From the NCBI RefSeq assembly GCF_000012325.1, contig NC_003910.7:3286001-3350000 (forward strand): a DNA stretch of 64,000 bases, in the 5' to 3' direction. The notes beneath the pieces were generated by a model. It ran no database searches. It saw only the letters and a list, made by a program, of their open reading frames with translations, and was not told the origin of the DNA. Both the position numbers and the translations under genes were made by a program. Shown here in pieces: positions 28,892 to 36,615 of the stretch. Each line of letters starts with the position of its first letter. The stretch's first letter is position 1. This stretch comes from Colwellia psychrerythraea 34H. Its GTDB lineage: Bacteria > Pseudomonadota > Gammaproteobacteria > Enterobacterales > Alteromonadaceae.

Positions 28892-30061
28892 TTAGAATAC
28901 ATCTCTAAACGATAGTCCCTTCTCTACCACTGGGAAAATTCGCTCAAGCGCTTCTAAGGTCAATGGCTCACCATCAGAATTATAGATAGTTACCGAGGTT
29001 TTCTGGTTAAGCTCATCTATAGCTCCTAACACAAATTGGTACTGAGCATCACTAACATCAATGACGGGTACATCATCACCCCAGATGCTATCCCAAACAC
29101 TCGACTCAGGTTTAACAAACTCTACATAATAAATCTTTTTATCTTCATTTAAATCGGTAATCGTAAAGCCATGTTTTTCAAAGAACAATGGCATATTACC
29201 CCATAGGTCTTCTAAGCCCATCTCAACAATATACGCTTGTTCCGCTTCAATGTTTTTACCTATGGTCACTAATTTTTGATTCGCACGAGTTAAGCGATCC
29301 GCACGTTGTTGAAGACGATAGTTATAATCAACCGCAGCAATGAGCTCATTAAGCATAGCTTTTTCAGCTCTTTGCTTATCAATTGGATCCATTGTTTTAC
29401 TGCCGCCCTTTTCATCTGTTTGTAAAAAGTCGACTAATGAAACGCGTAATGAAACACTGCGACCATGAGACTTAGCTAACAATTGAAAACGAAAACGTAC
29501 GCTTTTTGAAAACTGAATATCTGTGAAGATCCAACCAACATCAACTTCGTTGTGATACCAATCGGACTCAATAATGGCCGTTTTAATACCTTCTCTCTTA
29601 ATGCTAGTTTCTTTTAAACTAGTTGCTCCTTCAGTAACCTTGCTTAAGGTTACTTCAGTGTCTTCTTCAATGTAGTCATAGGTAATTTGATCTTCTGCTA
29701 ATTTTTCTATGACAACCTTTTCAATAAACGCCAATAAATCTTTATCTTCTAAAACTTTATCAAACCAAATAATAGCGATACCAGACTCTTCAACAACACG
29801 TGAAGATGCAGCAACAGGCATCACCAATGAAGGTGCTCTAATATCCATGTCTTCACCAACAGGACCTTGGTGATTTATTTTATTGGTAACAAAAAAATCA
29901 TTCGCTTGCTTTGGTTTACTCAAATTAGCAGGAATCACGAGATCGTTAGCTTCAAGCTTGTGCTGATAATCAAAACCACCATCTGCTTGCTTGTTATTAA
30001 CAGAACCACAAGCTGTGATCGACAAGGCTAACAGTGATAAATAAAATGCTCTACAACTCAT
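28892..30061 (-). CDS. bamC: Outer membrane assembly lipoprotein BamC (NlpB/DapX)
   Basis: This lipoprotein of the BAM complex inserts beta-barrel proteins into the outer membrane. It has a lipoprotein signal with cysteine at residue 18 (LSITACGS), a flexible N-terminal segment with DLVIPANLSKP (the BamD-binding-type region), and two helix-grip domains (FDKVLEDKDLLAF; YVEFVKPESSVWDSIWGDD). It has 389 residues. In most gammaproteobacteria bamC lies directly after dapA; here it is alone, with gcvR divergent upstream. Confidence 0.9.
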   Translation of the reverse strand: MSCRAFYLSLLALSITACGSVNNKQADGGFDYQHKLEANDLVIPANLSKPKQANDFFVTNKINHQGPVGEDMDIRAPSLVMPVAASSRVVEESGIAIIWFDKVLEDKDLLAFIEKVVIEKLAEDQITYDYIEEDTEVTLSKVTEGATSLKETSIKREGIKTAIIESDWYHNEVDVGWIFTDIQFSKSVRFRFQLLAKSHGRSVSLRVSLVDFLQTDEKGGSKTMDPIDKQRAEKAMLNELIAAVDYNYRLQQRADRLTRANQKLVTIGKNIEAEQAYIVEMGLEDLWGNMPLFFEKHGFTITDLNEDKKIYYVEFVKPESSVWDSIWGDDVPVIDVSDAQYQFVLGAIDELNQKTSVTIYNSDGEPLTLEALERIFPVVEKGLSFRDVF

Positions 30062-30288
30062 TAAAACTCCTGTGGCTTAGGTTATTGATATTCAAAACCT
30101 GCTAAGCTCACTAAAAAATACTTAAAATCTCTAAAATAAAATCGATATAAGACAGGGCTAATATTGCGCCCCATGGTACTTGCCTGATTTTACAAACACA
30201 AGGTATATGACCACAAAAATGTAAGATGATTCCAACTTTTATCATGATAAGTTACAATGCGCCTTTCTAGACAACTTAGGCGTAATAA

Positions 30289-30819
30289 ATGCCACAATAT
30301 TTAGTACTAACAGCGATGGGATCTGACAGAACAGGTTGTGTTAGTGAATTAACTAAATTAGCAAGTGAATGCGAATGTAATATATTAGATAGCCGAATGG
30401 CCATTTTTGGCTCTGAATTTACTTTCATTATGTTGCTTACAGGTGATACCAGGGCGATTAATAAGATTGAGATGAAGATTCCTCAACTTGCCCATAGTTT
30501 AGATTTAATCACTATGATGAAGCGCACGTCTGGTCACAGAACATTTGACTTAGTAAAACATTACCGAGCTGAGTACTCTGGCATAGACCAACCCGGTATT
30601 CTAAAAGCAATGACCGCTTTTTTTGCCACTCGTAAAATAGACATTTCTTCGTTAAAGTCGAAAATAGATCCAAAAACCAATCATATGAGTGCGAACATAT
30701 TGTTTGCTTTAACGGAAAAAATTAGTATTGATGAACTGGAATATGATTTTCTAGAGCTTTGTCAGCAAACCGATGTACAAGGTTTTATCATCAAAGCTAA
30801 TGCCAATTTATTACAGTGA
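30289..30819 (+). CDS. gcvR: Glycine cleavage system transcriptional repressor GcvR
   Basis: This 176-residue protein is made of two ACT domains. The first begins PQYLVLTAMGSDRTGCVSEL; the second includes YRAEYSGIDQPGILKAMTAF. In E. coli GcvR binds GcvA and glycine to repress gcvTHP. It is divergent from bamC and upstream of bcp, as in E. coli except that dapA is missing between bamC and gcvR. Confidence 0.9.
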   Translation: MPQYLVLTAMGSDRTGCVSELTKLASECECNILDSRMAIFGSEFTFIMLLTGDTRAINKIEMKIPQLAHSLDLITMMKRTSGHRTFDLVKHYRAEYSGIDQPGILKAMTAFFATRKIDISSLKSKIDPKTNHMSANILFALTEKISIDELEYDFLELCQQTDVQGFIIKANANLLQ

Positions 30820-31011
30820 TAGACTCTTGATTATTCAGGATTGAAATGTAAAGCAGCTTTTGTTTGAAAGATAAATTGTGTTATTGCACATTCATGTAGC
30901 CACTTAATGAACTCTGCATTGCTAACTTATCAAACAAACTGCTGTAAAGTAATATCGAAAGATCAACAGTCCATAGAAAACAATTTAAAAACAAATAGAA
31001 GTGACTTTATT

Positions 31012-31488
31012 ATGAATACTCTAAACGTTGGTGATACCGCACCACTATTTACACTAAACAATGAAAATGATGAGCCAGTCTCGTTAACTGATTATATTGG
31101 TAAACAGCAAGTATTAATCTACTTTTATCCTAAAGCAATGACTCCGGGTTGTACCGTTCAAGCCCAAGGTTTGCGTGATATCAAAGCTGAGCTTACTGAA
31201 TTAAATACCGTTGCTTTTGGTATTAGTCCTGACGAAGTAAAACGTTTAATTAAATTCTGCCAACGTGATGAACTAAATTTCTCATTGTTATCTGATGTTG
31301 ATCATCAAGTAGCTGATCAATTTGGAGTTTGGGGTTTGAAAAAGTTCATGGGGAAAGAATATGACGGTATTCACCGTTTGAGTTTTTTAATTGGACTTGA
31401 TGGAAAAATCAGCCATGTTTTTAATAAGTTTAAAACTAAAGAGCATCATGATGTGGTCTTAGCCGTTTTAAACGAGTTAAAGAAGTAA
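31012..31488 (+). CDS. bcp: Thiol peroxidase Bcp/PrxQ
   Basis: This peroxiredoxin reduces hydroperoxides. The peroxidatic cysteine is C47 in KAMTPGCTVQAQGLRD. The E. coli resolving Cys (TVQACGLRD) is Gln here, but a cysteine at C83 (LIKFCQRDEL) sits where the resolving Cys of the alpha-3-type PrxQ lies. So it is probably an atypical two-Cys enzyme of that subtype. The ATG at 31012 gives 158 residues, matching the family; the upstream 35-codon extension is not conserved in character. It follows gcvR and ends at a strong terminator. Confidence 0.93.
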   Translation: MNTLNVGDTAPLFTLNNENDEPVSLTDYIGKQQVLIYFYPKAMTPGCTVQAQGLRDIKAELTELNTVAFGISPDEVKRLIKFCQRDELNFSLLSDVDHQVADQFGVWGLKKFMGKEYDGIHRLSFLIGLDGKISHVFNKFKTKEHHDVVLAVLNELKK

Positions 31489-31526
31489 CGTATTGAAATG
31501 TTATAGCGCTAATTAACGTTATAAAT

Positions 31527-31568
31527 AAAAAGCCCTAAGCTAAATAAAATTAGCTTAGGGCTTTTTTA
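31527..31568. terminator. Terminator between bcp and perM
   Basis: A 14-base stem AAGCCCTAAGCTAA/TTAGCTTAGGGCTT with loop ATAAAA is followed by T6. It has an A-rich left flank, so it can act for both convergent genes. Confidence 0.93.
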
Positions 31569-31672
31569 ATGTACAAGTGAGTAAAGTACTTACGTTATTT
31601 TACTTTAAAGTCGTATGGTACAGGCATCTAGCTAACGCCCTTATAGCCTTTTGATAGCATGTATCACTACTT

Positions 31673-32746
31673 TTAGCTTTCACTCGTCACGGCAGGTCCC
31701 GGAATAGACGGCCAAGCATTAATGACAGCTTTGACTAATGTTGCCAAAGGGATTGCAAAAAATATGCCCCAAAATCCCCATAAACCACCAAAAAATATCA
31801 CCGCGATAATAATGACCACGGGGTGTAAATTAACAGCTTCAGAGAACAGCAAAGGCACAATAACATTACCATCAATCGCCTGAATTAAACCATAAGCAAG
31901 CATAACGTAACCAAACTCACTACTGATACCGAACTGAAAAAGAGCAACTAAGAGCACAGGTAAGGTGACAACGGTTGCACCTACATAAGGAACAAGTACT
32001 GATAAGCCGACTAAAACCCCCAATAGTAAGGCATATTGCAAATCAAGAAAGATAAAAGCAATAGTAGTAGATGCCCCAACAATAATTATTTCAATCACTT
32101 TTCCGCGAATATAATTTAAAATTTGTTGGTTCATTTCTTGGCTCACTTTAATTGCCATGCGGCGTTCTTTAGGCAAGAAGTGGGCAATACTGCTCATTAA
32201 CTCTGTTTTATCTTTTAAAAAGAAGAACACCATTAACGGTACAAGGATCAAATAAACCATTAAGGCGACAATATCGGAAATTGAGTTCAAAGACGCTCTA
32301 AGTGCAACCTGCCCCCATTCAAGTAAATTATCATTAACCATGACAATGAAACTTTCAATTTGCGAGACGTGGACAAAATCAGGGTATTTCTCTGGCAAGG
32401 TCAATAAGTAACCTTGTCCTTGACTGATCATATGAGGAACTTCTTGCAATAAATTACTGCTTTGCTTCCAAATAATAGGCATTAAACCTAATACAGCTAA
32501 TAAGGAGAAACTTAGAAAAGTAACAACAACTACTACCGTAGCACTAGAACGCGACATTGAGCTTTGCATTAGTTTGTTAACTGGAAGGTCTAACAAAAAA
32601 GCTAATGCTATTGCAACAAATACCGGCATCAATAAATTGCTAAATAAAGCAATAAATAATGCTATACAGACTAAAATAACAACCAACGTGACCGCGTGAG
32701 GATCTGAAAACTTACGTGTATACCAATCACTAAATAACTTAAACAT
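31673..32746 (-). CDS. perM: AI-2E family transporter PerM
   Basis: This 357-residue inner-membrane protein has about eight hydrophobic segments (VTLVVILVCIALFIALFSNL, VFVAIALAFLLDLPV, VVVVVTFLSFSLLAVLGL and others). It also has the family region LNYIRGKVIEIIIVGASTTI and VPYVGATVVTLPVLLVALFQ. It belongs to the PerM/YfgO group, next to bepA and yfgD as in E. coli. The transported substrate is not known for this subgroup. Confidence 0.9.
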   Translation of the reverse strand: MFKLFSDWYTRKFSDPHAVTLVVILVCIALFIALFSNLLMPVFVAIALAFLLDLPVNKLMQSSMSRSSATVVVVVTFLSFSLLAVLGLMPIIWKQSSNLLQEVPHMISQGQGYLLTLPEKYPDFVHVSQIESFIVMVNDNLLEWGQVALRASLNSISDIVALMVYLILVPLMVFFFLKDKTELMSSIAHFLPKERRMAIKVSQEMNQQILNYIRGKVIEIIIVGASTTIAFIFLDLQYALLLGVLVGLSVLVPYVGATVVTLPVLLVALFQFGISSEFGYVMLAYGLIQAIDGNVIVPLLFSEAVNLHPVVIIIAVIFFGGLWGFWGIFFAIPLATLVKAVINAWPSIPGPAVTSES

Positions 32747-32759
32747 AACTACCCATTCT

Positions 32760-32999
32760 TTAATTTTTGCTTGTATGACTTGTTCGACTAATACTTATCT
32801 CGACAATACCCATCTCAGTAGTTTGTTTTTGATAAAAATATCCCTGCTTATCTAACAATTTAGGAATATCATTAATAGAGCCAGTATCATCAATAGTGAT
32901 AATACATTGGTCATCATCTTGCATTTTTTTTAGTAATAAACGTAATTTAACCAAAGGCACAGGACATTTCTCTCCTCTACCATCATATTTATAAATCAT
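32760..32999 (-). CDS. TusA/SirA-like sulfurtransferase-family protein
   Basis: The 79-residue protein has the family fold and motif YDGRGEKCPVPLVKLRLLLK, with a persulfide-accepting Cys in CPxP. It has a shorter beta-alpha tail than TusA itself. It is just upstream of perM (13 bases) and probably cotranscribed. Whether it works in tRNA thiolation or general sulfur relay is not clear from context. Confidence 0.85.
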   Translation of the reverse strand: MIYKYDGRGEKCPVPLVKLRLLLKKMQDDDQCIITIDDTGSINDIPKLLDKQGYFYQKQTTEMGIVEISISRTSHTSKN

Positions 33000-33305
33000 A
33001 GAAAACTTAAAACAGCGCTTTAGTTTAATTCACTAATTTGCGACAATTAATCCATTGTATAAATTAAAGTTATCATAACGTACCTCTATAGCCGTTACCA
33101 ATCAAAGTGTAGGATTTCAGTAGGAATTGAAATTACGTTTAAACCTATCATAGAAGTGCTTGAGCATATTATCTCAAATAACTATTATGTCATCACTGCG
33201 CTTTGAAATTAAATTGCATAATCTCCATAAAGTTGCATTCTTATGGAGTACGGATATAAAGATAAGCCCTATGAAAACCTACTTATTGTCAGGAATATTA
33301 ATTAA
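33000..33305. other. Intergenic region with a decayed family B repeat
   Basis: The gap between the TusA-like gene and the 202-residue gene contains a partial family B element at about 33087-33217. It starts TATAGCCGTTACCAATCAAAG, like the 44133 copy, but lacks most of the interior and the right terminal repeat. A short AT-rich promoter region follows. Confidence 0.55.
33087..33217. repeat. MITE-like element family B, decayed partial copy
   Basis: The left end (33087-33120) matches the left repeats at 44133 and 56401. The following sequence matches pieces of the interior (TTTAAACC...GAAG.GCTTGAGCA; ATAACTATTAT; GCGC.TTGAAATT), with internal deletions and no right terminus. Confidence 0.7.
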
Positions 33306-33914
33306 ATGAGCTCATTAAGTACCAACGCTAGCTTAAAAGAGATTAATGCTTATAAAAAGCAAATTAATTGGGGAGAAGTATCCTCTATATATCATATGTT
33401 TTCTTCTTCGTTAGGTGAAGTAGATGGCATACTTACTCATGGATTTGATAGTGCGTATAAACAAATATTAAACCAAAATTCATGGAATTTAGCTTTGTTA
33501 GGCGCGAGTAAAAAAGCAGATGGTAGTATTCAGGTGAAGAATAAACCACAAATTACCTTACGCCATGAATTTAATGACATGGGCTATGAACTACATTGTT
33601 ATCCTGCTATTGATGGCGAAGTCGTTACTCATAGTATGATTGACAAAGGCAACTGCCCTTTTAATAATTGGTTACCTGAAAAGACACAGATGCTCTTTCG
33701 TCTTAATAGCTTAGTTGCTTTTGCTATTTACAGTTTCCAAAGTGGGGATGAAGCAGATATTGCACTGTTAAAATATGCGCATTACAAAGTGAAAGAATTA
33801 ATCACAACTTTAAGCGAATCTTTTCAGATTATTGTGGTCAAAGGCTATAGTATAGCGGAGTTTTACCAAGAAATAGCCAAAAGAAATGGTAATATCCTTA
33901 CCCAAGACACTTAA
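33306..33914 (+). CDS. Uncharacterised protein, 202 residues
   Basis: I recognise no family. It is a soluble-looking protein with no signal peptide or membrane segment. Notable stretches are HGFDSAYKQILNQNSWNLAL, LRHEFNDMGYELHCYPAIDG and KGNCPFNNWLPEKTQMLFRL. It precedes bepA on the same strand by 50 bases and may be cotranscribed. Ordinary base composition argues against recent transfer. No function is assigned. Confidence 0.72.
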   Translation: MSSLSTNASLKEINAYKKQINWGEVSSIYHMFSSSLGEVDGILTHGFDSAYKQILNQNSWNLALLGASKKADGSIQVKNKPQITLRHEFNDMGYELHCYPAIDGEVVTHSMIDKGNCPFNNWLPEKTQMLFRLNSLVAFAIYSFQSGDEADIALLKYAHYKVKELITTLSESFQIIVVKGYSIAEFYQEIAKRNGNILTQDT

Positions 33915-33964
33915 GTGCTCTCTGTTACTCTCGTATATTTCCATTATGACCCTAGGATGTAATA

Positions 33965-35434
33965 TTGCTTAACCTAAAACCCATGTTTACTGCCTTGTTA
34001 TTTACATTAGGCATCGCAGCCGCTACTAGCTTTAATGCAAGTGCTATTGATAATCATAACAATAAAAATAAGTTACCCGATATAGGAATTTCTGGCTACA
34101 GCGTATTATCTACCGATAAAGAGCTGCAAATCGGTAAAGCAATGATGCGGCAATTACGCGCTTCACAACCGCTAATTCAAGACCCAGTTTTAATTGAATA
34201 TATAAATCACTTAGGTAATAGCCTAGTGAAAAATGCTCAAGGGGTGAATTATGCGTTTGAGTTTTTTCTTATCAATAATAACGAATTAAACGCTTTTGCT
34301 TTTTTTGGCGGTCATGTAGGCATCCATAGTGGTTTAATAACAACAGCTGATACAGAAAGTGAATTAGCTTCTGTTATTGCTCATGAAATTTCTCACGTTA
34401 CTCAGCGCCATTTAGCCCGACGTCTTGAATCACAAAGCCAAACTCAAGGTTTAACCATGGCTGCTATGCTGTCTAGTGTACTGATTACCTTGGTTAACCC
34501 TACCGTTGGCATCGCCGCACTAAGCGCAAGTATGGCCGTAACGCAACAAGCCAGCATTAACTACACTCGTGGTAATGAAAAAGAAGCAGACCGAGTAGGT
34601 ATTGCTTTACTAGCGAGCAGCAATTATGACCCTCAAGGTGCTGCAAGCTTTTTTAGTAAAATGTCAACTAAGTACCGCTATGCCAGCAAACCACCGGCAA
34701 TGTTGCTTACTCATCCATTACCTGAATCGCGTATAGCTGATGCTCGCCAGCGTGCATTAAACTACCCAGCAAGACCTTTACCACCTAGTTTAGGTTTTGA
34801 ATTAACCAAAGCAAGATTAAAGTCTAGATATCAAGGCGAGGCAAAATCCAATATTAGTTTCTTTAAACTACAGTTGGAGAAAAAACGCTACGCTATCAAA
34901 GCTGCTGCACAATATGGTTTAGCACTATCATATTTTGAAAACAAACAAACTAGTGAAGCTTTGCAGTTATTAGAGATGTTAGAAAAAAATGATAAGGATA
35001 ATTTATTTTATGTTGATGCCTTAACGGATGTCTACATAGCAAATAATCAGGCTAACAAAGCAATAAAGATGCTTGAACGATTAAACTTATTCATGCCTAA
35101 CAATCAGGTAGTCAGTTTAAACTATGCTAACGCCCTACTCAGCGTGAAAGAATATGATCTTGCAGCGCAAATATTACAGGACTTTTTATTAGTCAACCCA
35201 GGTAACTTTATCGCTTATGATATATTAACTACCTTGTATAGAACTCAAGAGAAAACAGGTTTAATGCACATGAGTAAAGCAGAAGTGTATGCTTTACTCG
35301 GCGCATATCCAAAAGCCGTTGATGAATTGCAGACCAGTTATGCATTTCTTGATGAGCAACCTTTAATGCAAAAAAGAGTGAAGGCCCGGATATTACAGTT
35401 ACAAGAACAAGAAAATCGTTTAAAACGTTTATAA
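33965..35434 (+). CDS. bepA: Beta-barrel assembly-enhancing protease BepA (M48, TPR)
   Basis: This periplasmic metalloprotease and chaperone degrades stalled LptD and other outer-membrane proteins. It has a signal peptide at residues 1-27, an M48 domain with VIAHEISHVTQRHLA (zinc HExxH) and NEKEADRVG (third ligand), and C-terminal TPR repeats (YGLALSYFENKQTSEALQLL; FMPNNQVVSLNYANALL). The start is TTG with AGGA upstream; an ATG 18 bases inside is an alternative with a poorer ribosome site. It has 489 residues. The neighbour yfgD follows, as in E. coli. Confidence 0.92.
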   Translation: MLNLKPMFTALLFTLGIAAATSFNASAIDNHNNKNKLPDIGISGYSVLSTDKELQIGKAMMRQLRASQPLIQDPVLIEYINHLGNSLVKNAQGVNYAFEFFLINNNELNAFAFFGGHVGIHSGLITTADTESELASVIAHEISHVTQRHLARRLESQSQTQGLTMAAMLSSVLITLVNPTVGIAALSASMAVTQQASINYTRGNEKEADRVGIALLASSNYDPQGAASFFSKMSTKYRYASKPPAMLLTHPLPESRIADARQRALNYPARPLPPSLGFELTKARLKSRYQGEAKSNISFFKLQLEKKRYAIKAAAQYGLALSYFENKQTSEALQLLEMLEKNDKDNLFYVDALTDVYIANNQANKAIKMLERLNLFMPNNQVVSLNYANALLSVKEYDLAAQILQDFLLVNPGNFIAYDILTTLYRTQEKTGLMHMSKAEVYALLGAYPKAVDELQTSYAFLDEQPLMQKRVKARILQLQEQENRLKRL

Positions 35435-35513
35435 CAAGTTGACTGTATTAACCTGTCAGCTTGTTAGCATTTACATTACCGTTTAACTAGCAATTAATTA
35501 TGAAAGGAAAACC

Positions 35514-35870
35514 ATGTTTACTATTTATCACAACTCAAGATGTTCTAAGAGTCGCCAAACACTTGCATTACTTGAAGAACAAGCACAAAAAACAAATCAG
35601 GAAATCACTATTGTTGAGTACTTAAAAACACCAATTGATCACGCCCAGATTAAGCAGCTATTAGCGCAGCTTAATTGTACAGCCATTGAAATGATGCGGG
35701 TAAAAGAAGCCGAATTTTCTGAAAATAATTTAAAAGGTGCTAATGAAGAAGAGTTGATTAACGCCATGGCAAATACGGCGAAACTTATTGAACGCCCTAT
35801 CGTTACTGATGGCAATAAAGCAATTATTGGACGTCCTCCTGAAAATGTTTTAACTTTTTTTAAACAGTAA
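35514..35870 (+). CDS. yfgD: Arsenate-reductase-like protein YfgD
   Basis: This 118-residue ArsC-family thioredoxin-fold protein begins MFTIYHNSRCSKSRQTLALL (active Cys near residue 10) and has IERPIVTDGNKAIIGRPPE (the ArsC RPIV motif). It could be a glutaredoxin-dependent arsenate reductase, but no ars genes are near, and the bepA-yfgD pair is a housekeeping arrangement. Confidence 0.9.
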   Translation: MFTIYHNSRCSKSRQTLALLEEQAQKTNQEITIVEYLKTPIDHAQIKQLLAQLNCTAIEMMRVKEAEFSENNLKGANEEELINAMANTAKLIERPIVTDGNKAIIGRPPENVLTFFKQ

Positions 35871-35914
35871 GTTACTAAATTACCATTTAATCCTTAATGT
35901 AGATAAGCAGCCAA

Positions 35915-36310
35915 ATGAACAAACAAAGATTTTCAACGAGTAATTATAAAAAAATAGCCTTAGCAGGTTATTTTTCTTTATTAGTATTTATGCCGTTATG
36001 GTTAATAGTACTAAGTCCAAGCGAGAGTTTAAGTACGACAACGTCACTGGTAATGTTTACCTTGCCGTTATTATTTCCATTAAAGGGATTGTTACAAGGA
36101 AACCCTTTCACCTATGCTTGGTCAAACTTTATTGTTTTAATCTATTTTTTGCATAGTTTAACGACCCTTTGGGTATTGCCAGCAGATAGAGTTTGGGCAA
36201 TGTTAGAGTTGATATTTGCTAGTGCTATGTTTTTTGGCGCGACTTATTACGCCAAATTTCGTGGTCAAGAACTTGGTCTGAGCATTCGGAAAAAGAAAGA
36301 AAGTAAATAA
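35915..36310 (+). CDS. DUF2069 inner-membrane protein
   Basis: This 131-residue protein has four hydrophobic segments (IALAGYFSLLVFMPLWLIVL, SLVMFTLPLLFPLKGLL, FIVLIYFLHSLTTLWVL, LELIFASAMFFGATYYA) and the central KGLLQGNPFTYAWSNF signature of DUF2069. It follows yfgD, a common order in related bacteria. Function unknown. Confidence 0.85.
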   Translation: MNKQRFSTSNYKKIALAGYFSLLVFMPLWLIVLSPSESLSTTTSLVMFTLPLLFPLKGLLQGNPFTYAWSNFIVLIYFLHSLTTLWVLPADRVWAMLELIFASAMFFGATYYAKFRGQELGLSIRKKKESK

Positions 36311-36615
36311 ATAATTCTAATACCGAGTAATACCAATTCAAGTAAGTTTCTTCTCACTCAGCGAGACTTAAAAGTCTTAGAGGTAAGGCATTGATTGAAG
36401 ATAATGGTTTTTCCCTTATCAAAATCAATAACGCGGCATGTAAGCCTTTTAAATTCGCCCTTTGGGAGTTTGTCAGCAATCTGATAACTGCACATAATTT
36501 TCTTAAGATAGAATGACTATACATAAAAAAATTCTATTTGTTCTCAAACCGCTGACAAGCTCTGAGCGAGAACAAACTTAGTTGATTTGGTATTATTAAA
36601 AGAAGGAATAAATGA
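36311..36615. other. Intergenic region occupied by the family C element
   Basis: Nearly the whole gap between the DUF2069 gene and the HEXXH lipoprotein gene is the terminal-inverted-repeat element at 36328-36594. The promoter of the lipoprotein gene must lie within or at the edge of the element. Confidence 0.6.
36328..36594. repeat. MITE-like inverted-repeat element, family C
   Basis: The 267-base element has 33-base terminal inverted repeats, starting AATACCAATTCAAGTAAG and ending CTTAGTTGATTTGGTATT, with 29 of 33 positions paired by my count. It has no coding capacity. Inside, at about 36385-36437, is a segment nearly identical to one in family A (AAGGCATTGATTGAAGA... CCCTT...AAATCAATAACG). 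So two families with different ends share an internal module. Confidence 0.85.

Noticed and set aside
30907..31011. Upstream extension of bcp by 35 codons
   Set aside because: It lies before the conserved N-terminus, includes several out-of-character Cys and Asn residues, and the internal ATG gives the normal family length.
31012..31488. Bcp as a one-Cys peroxiredoxin that lost its resolving cysteine
   Set aside because: The E. coli-type resolving position is Gln, but a second cysteine at residue 83 fits the alternative alpha-3 resolving position.
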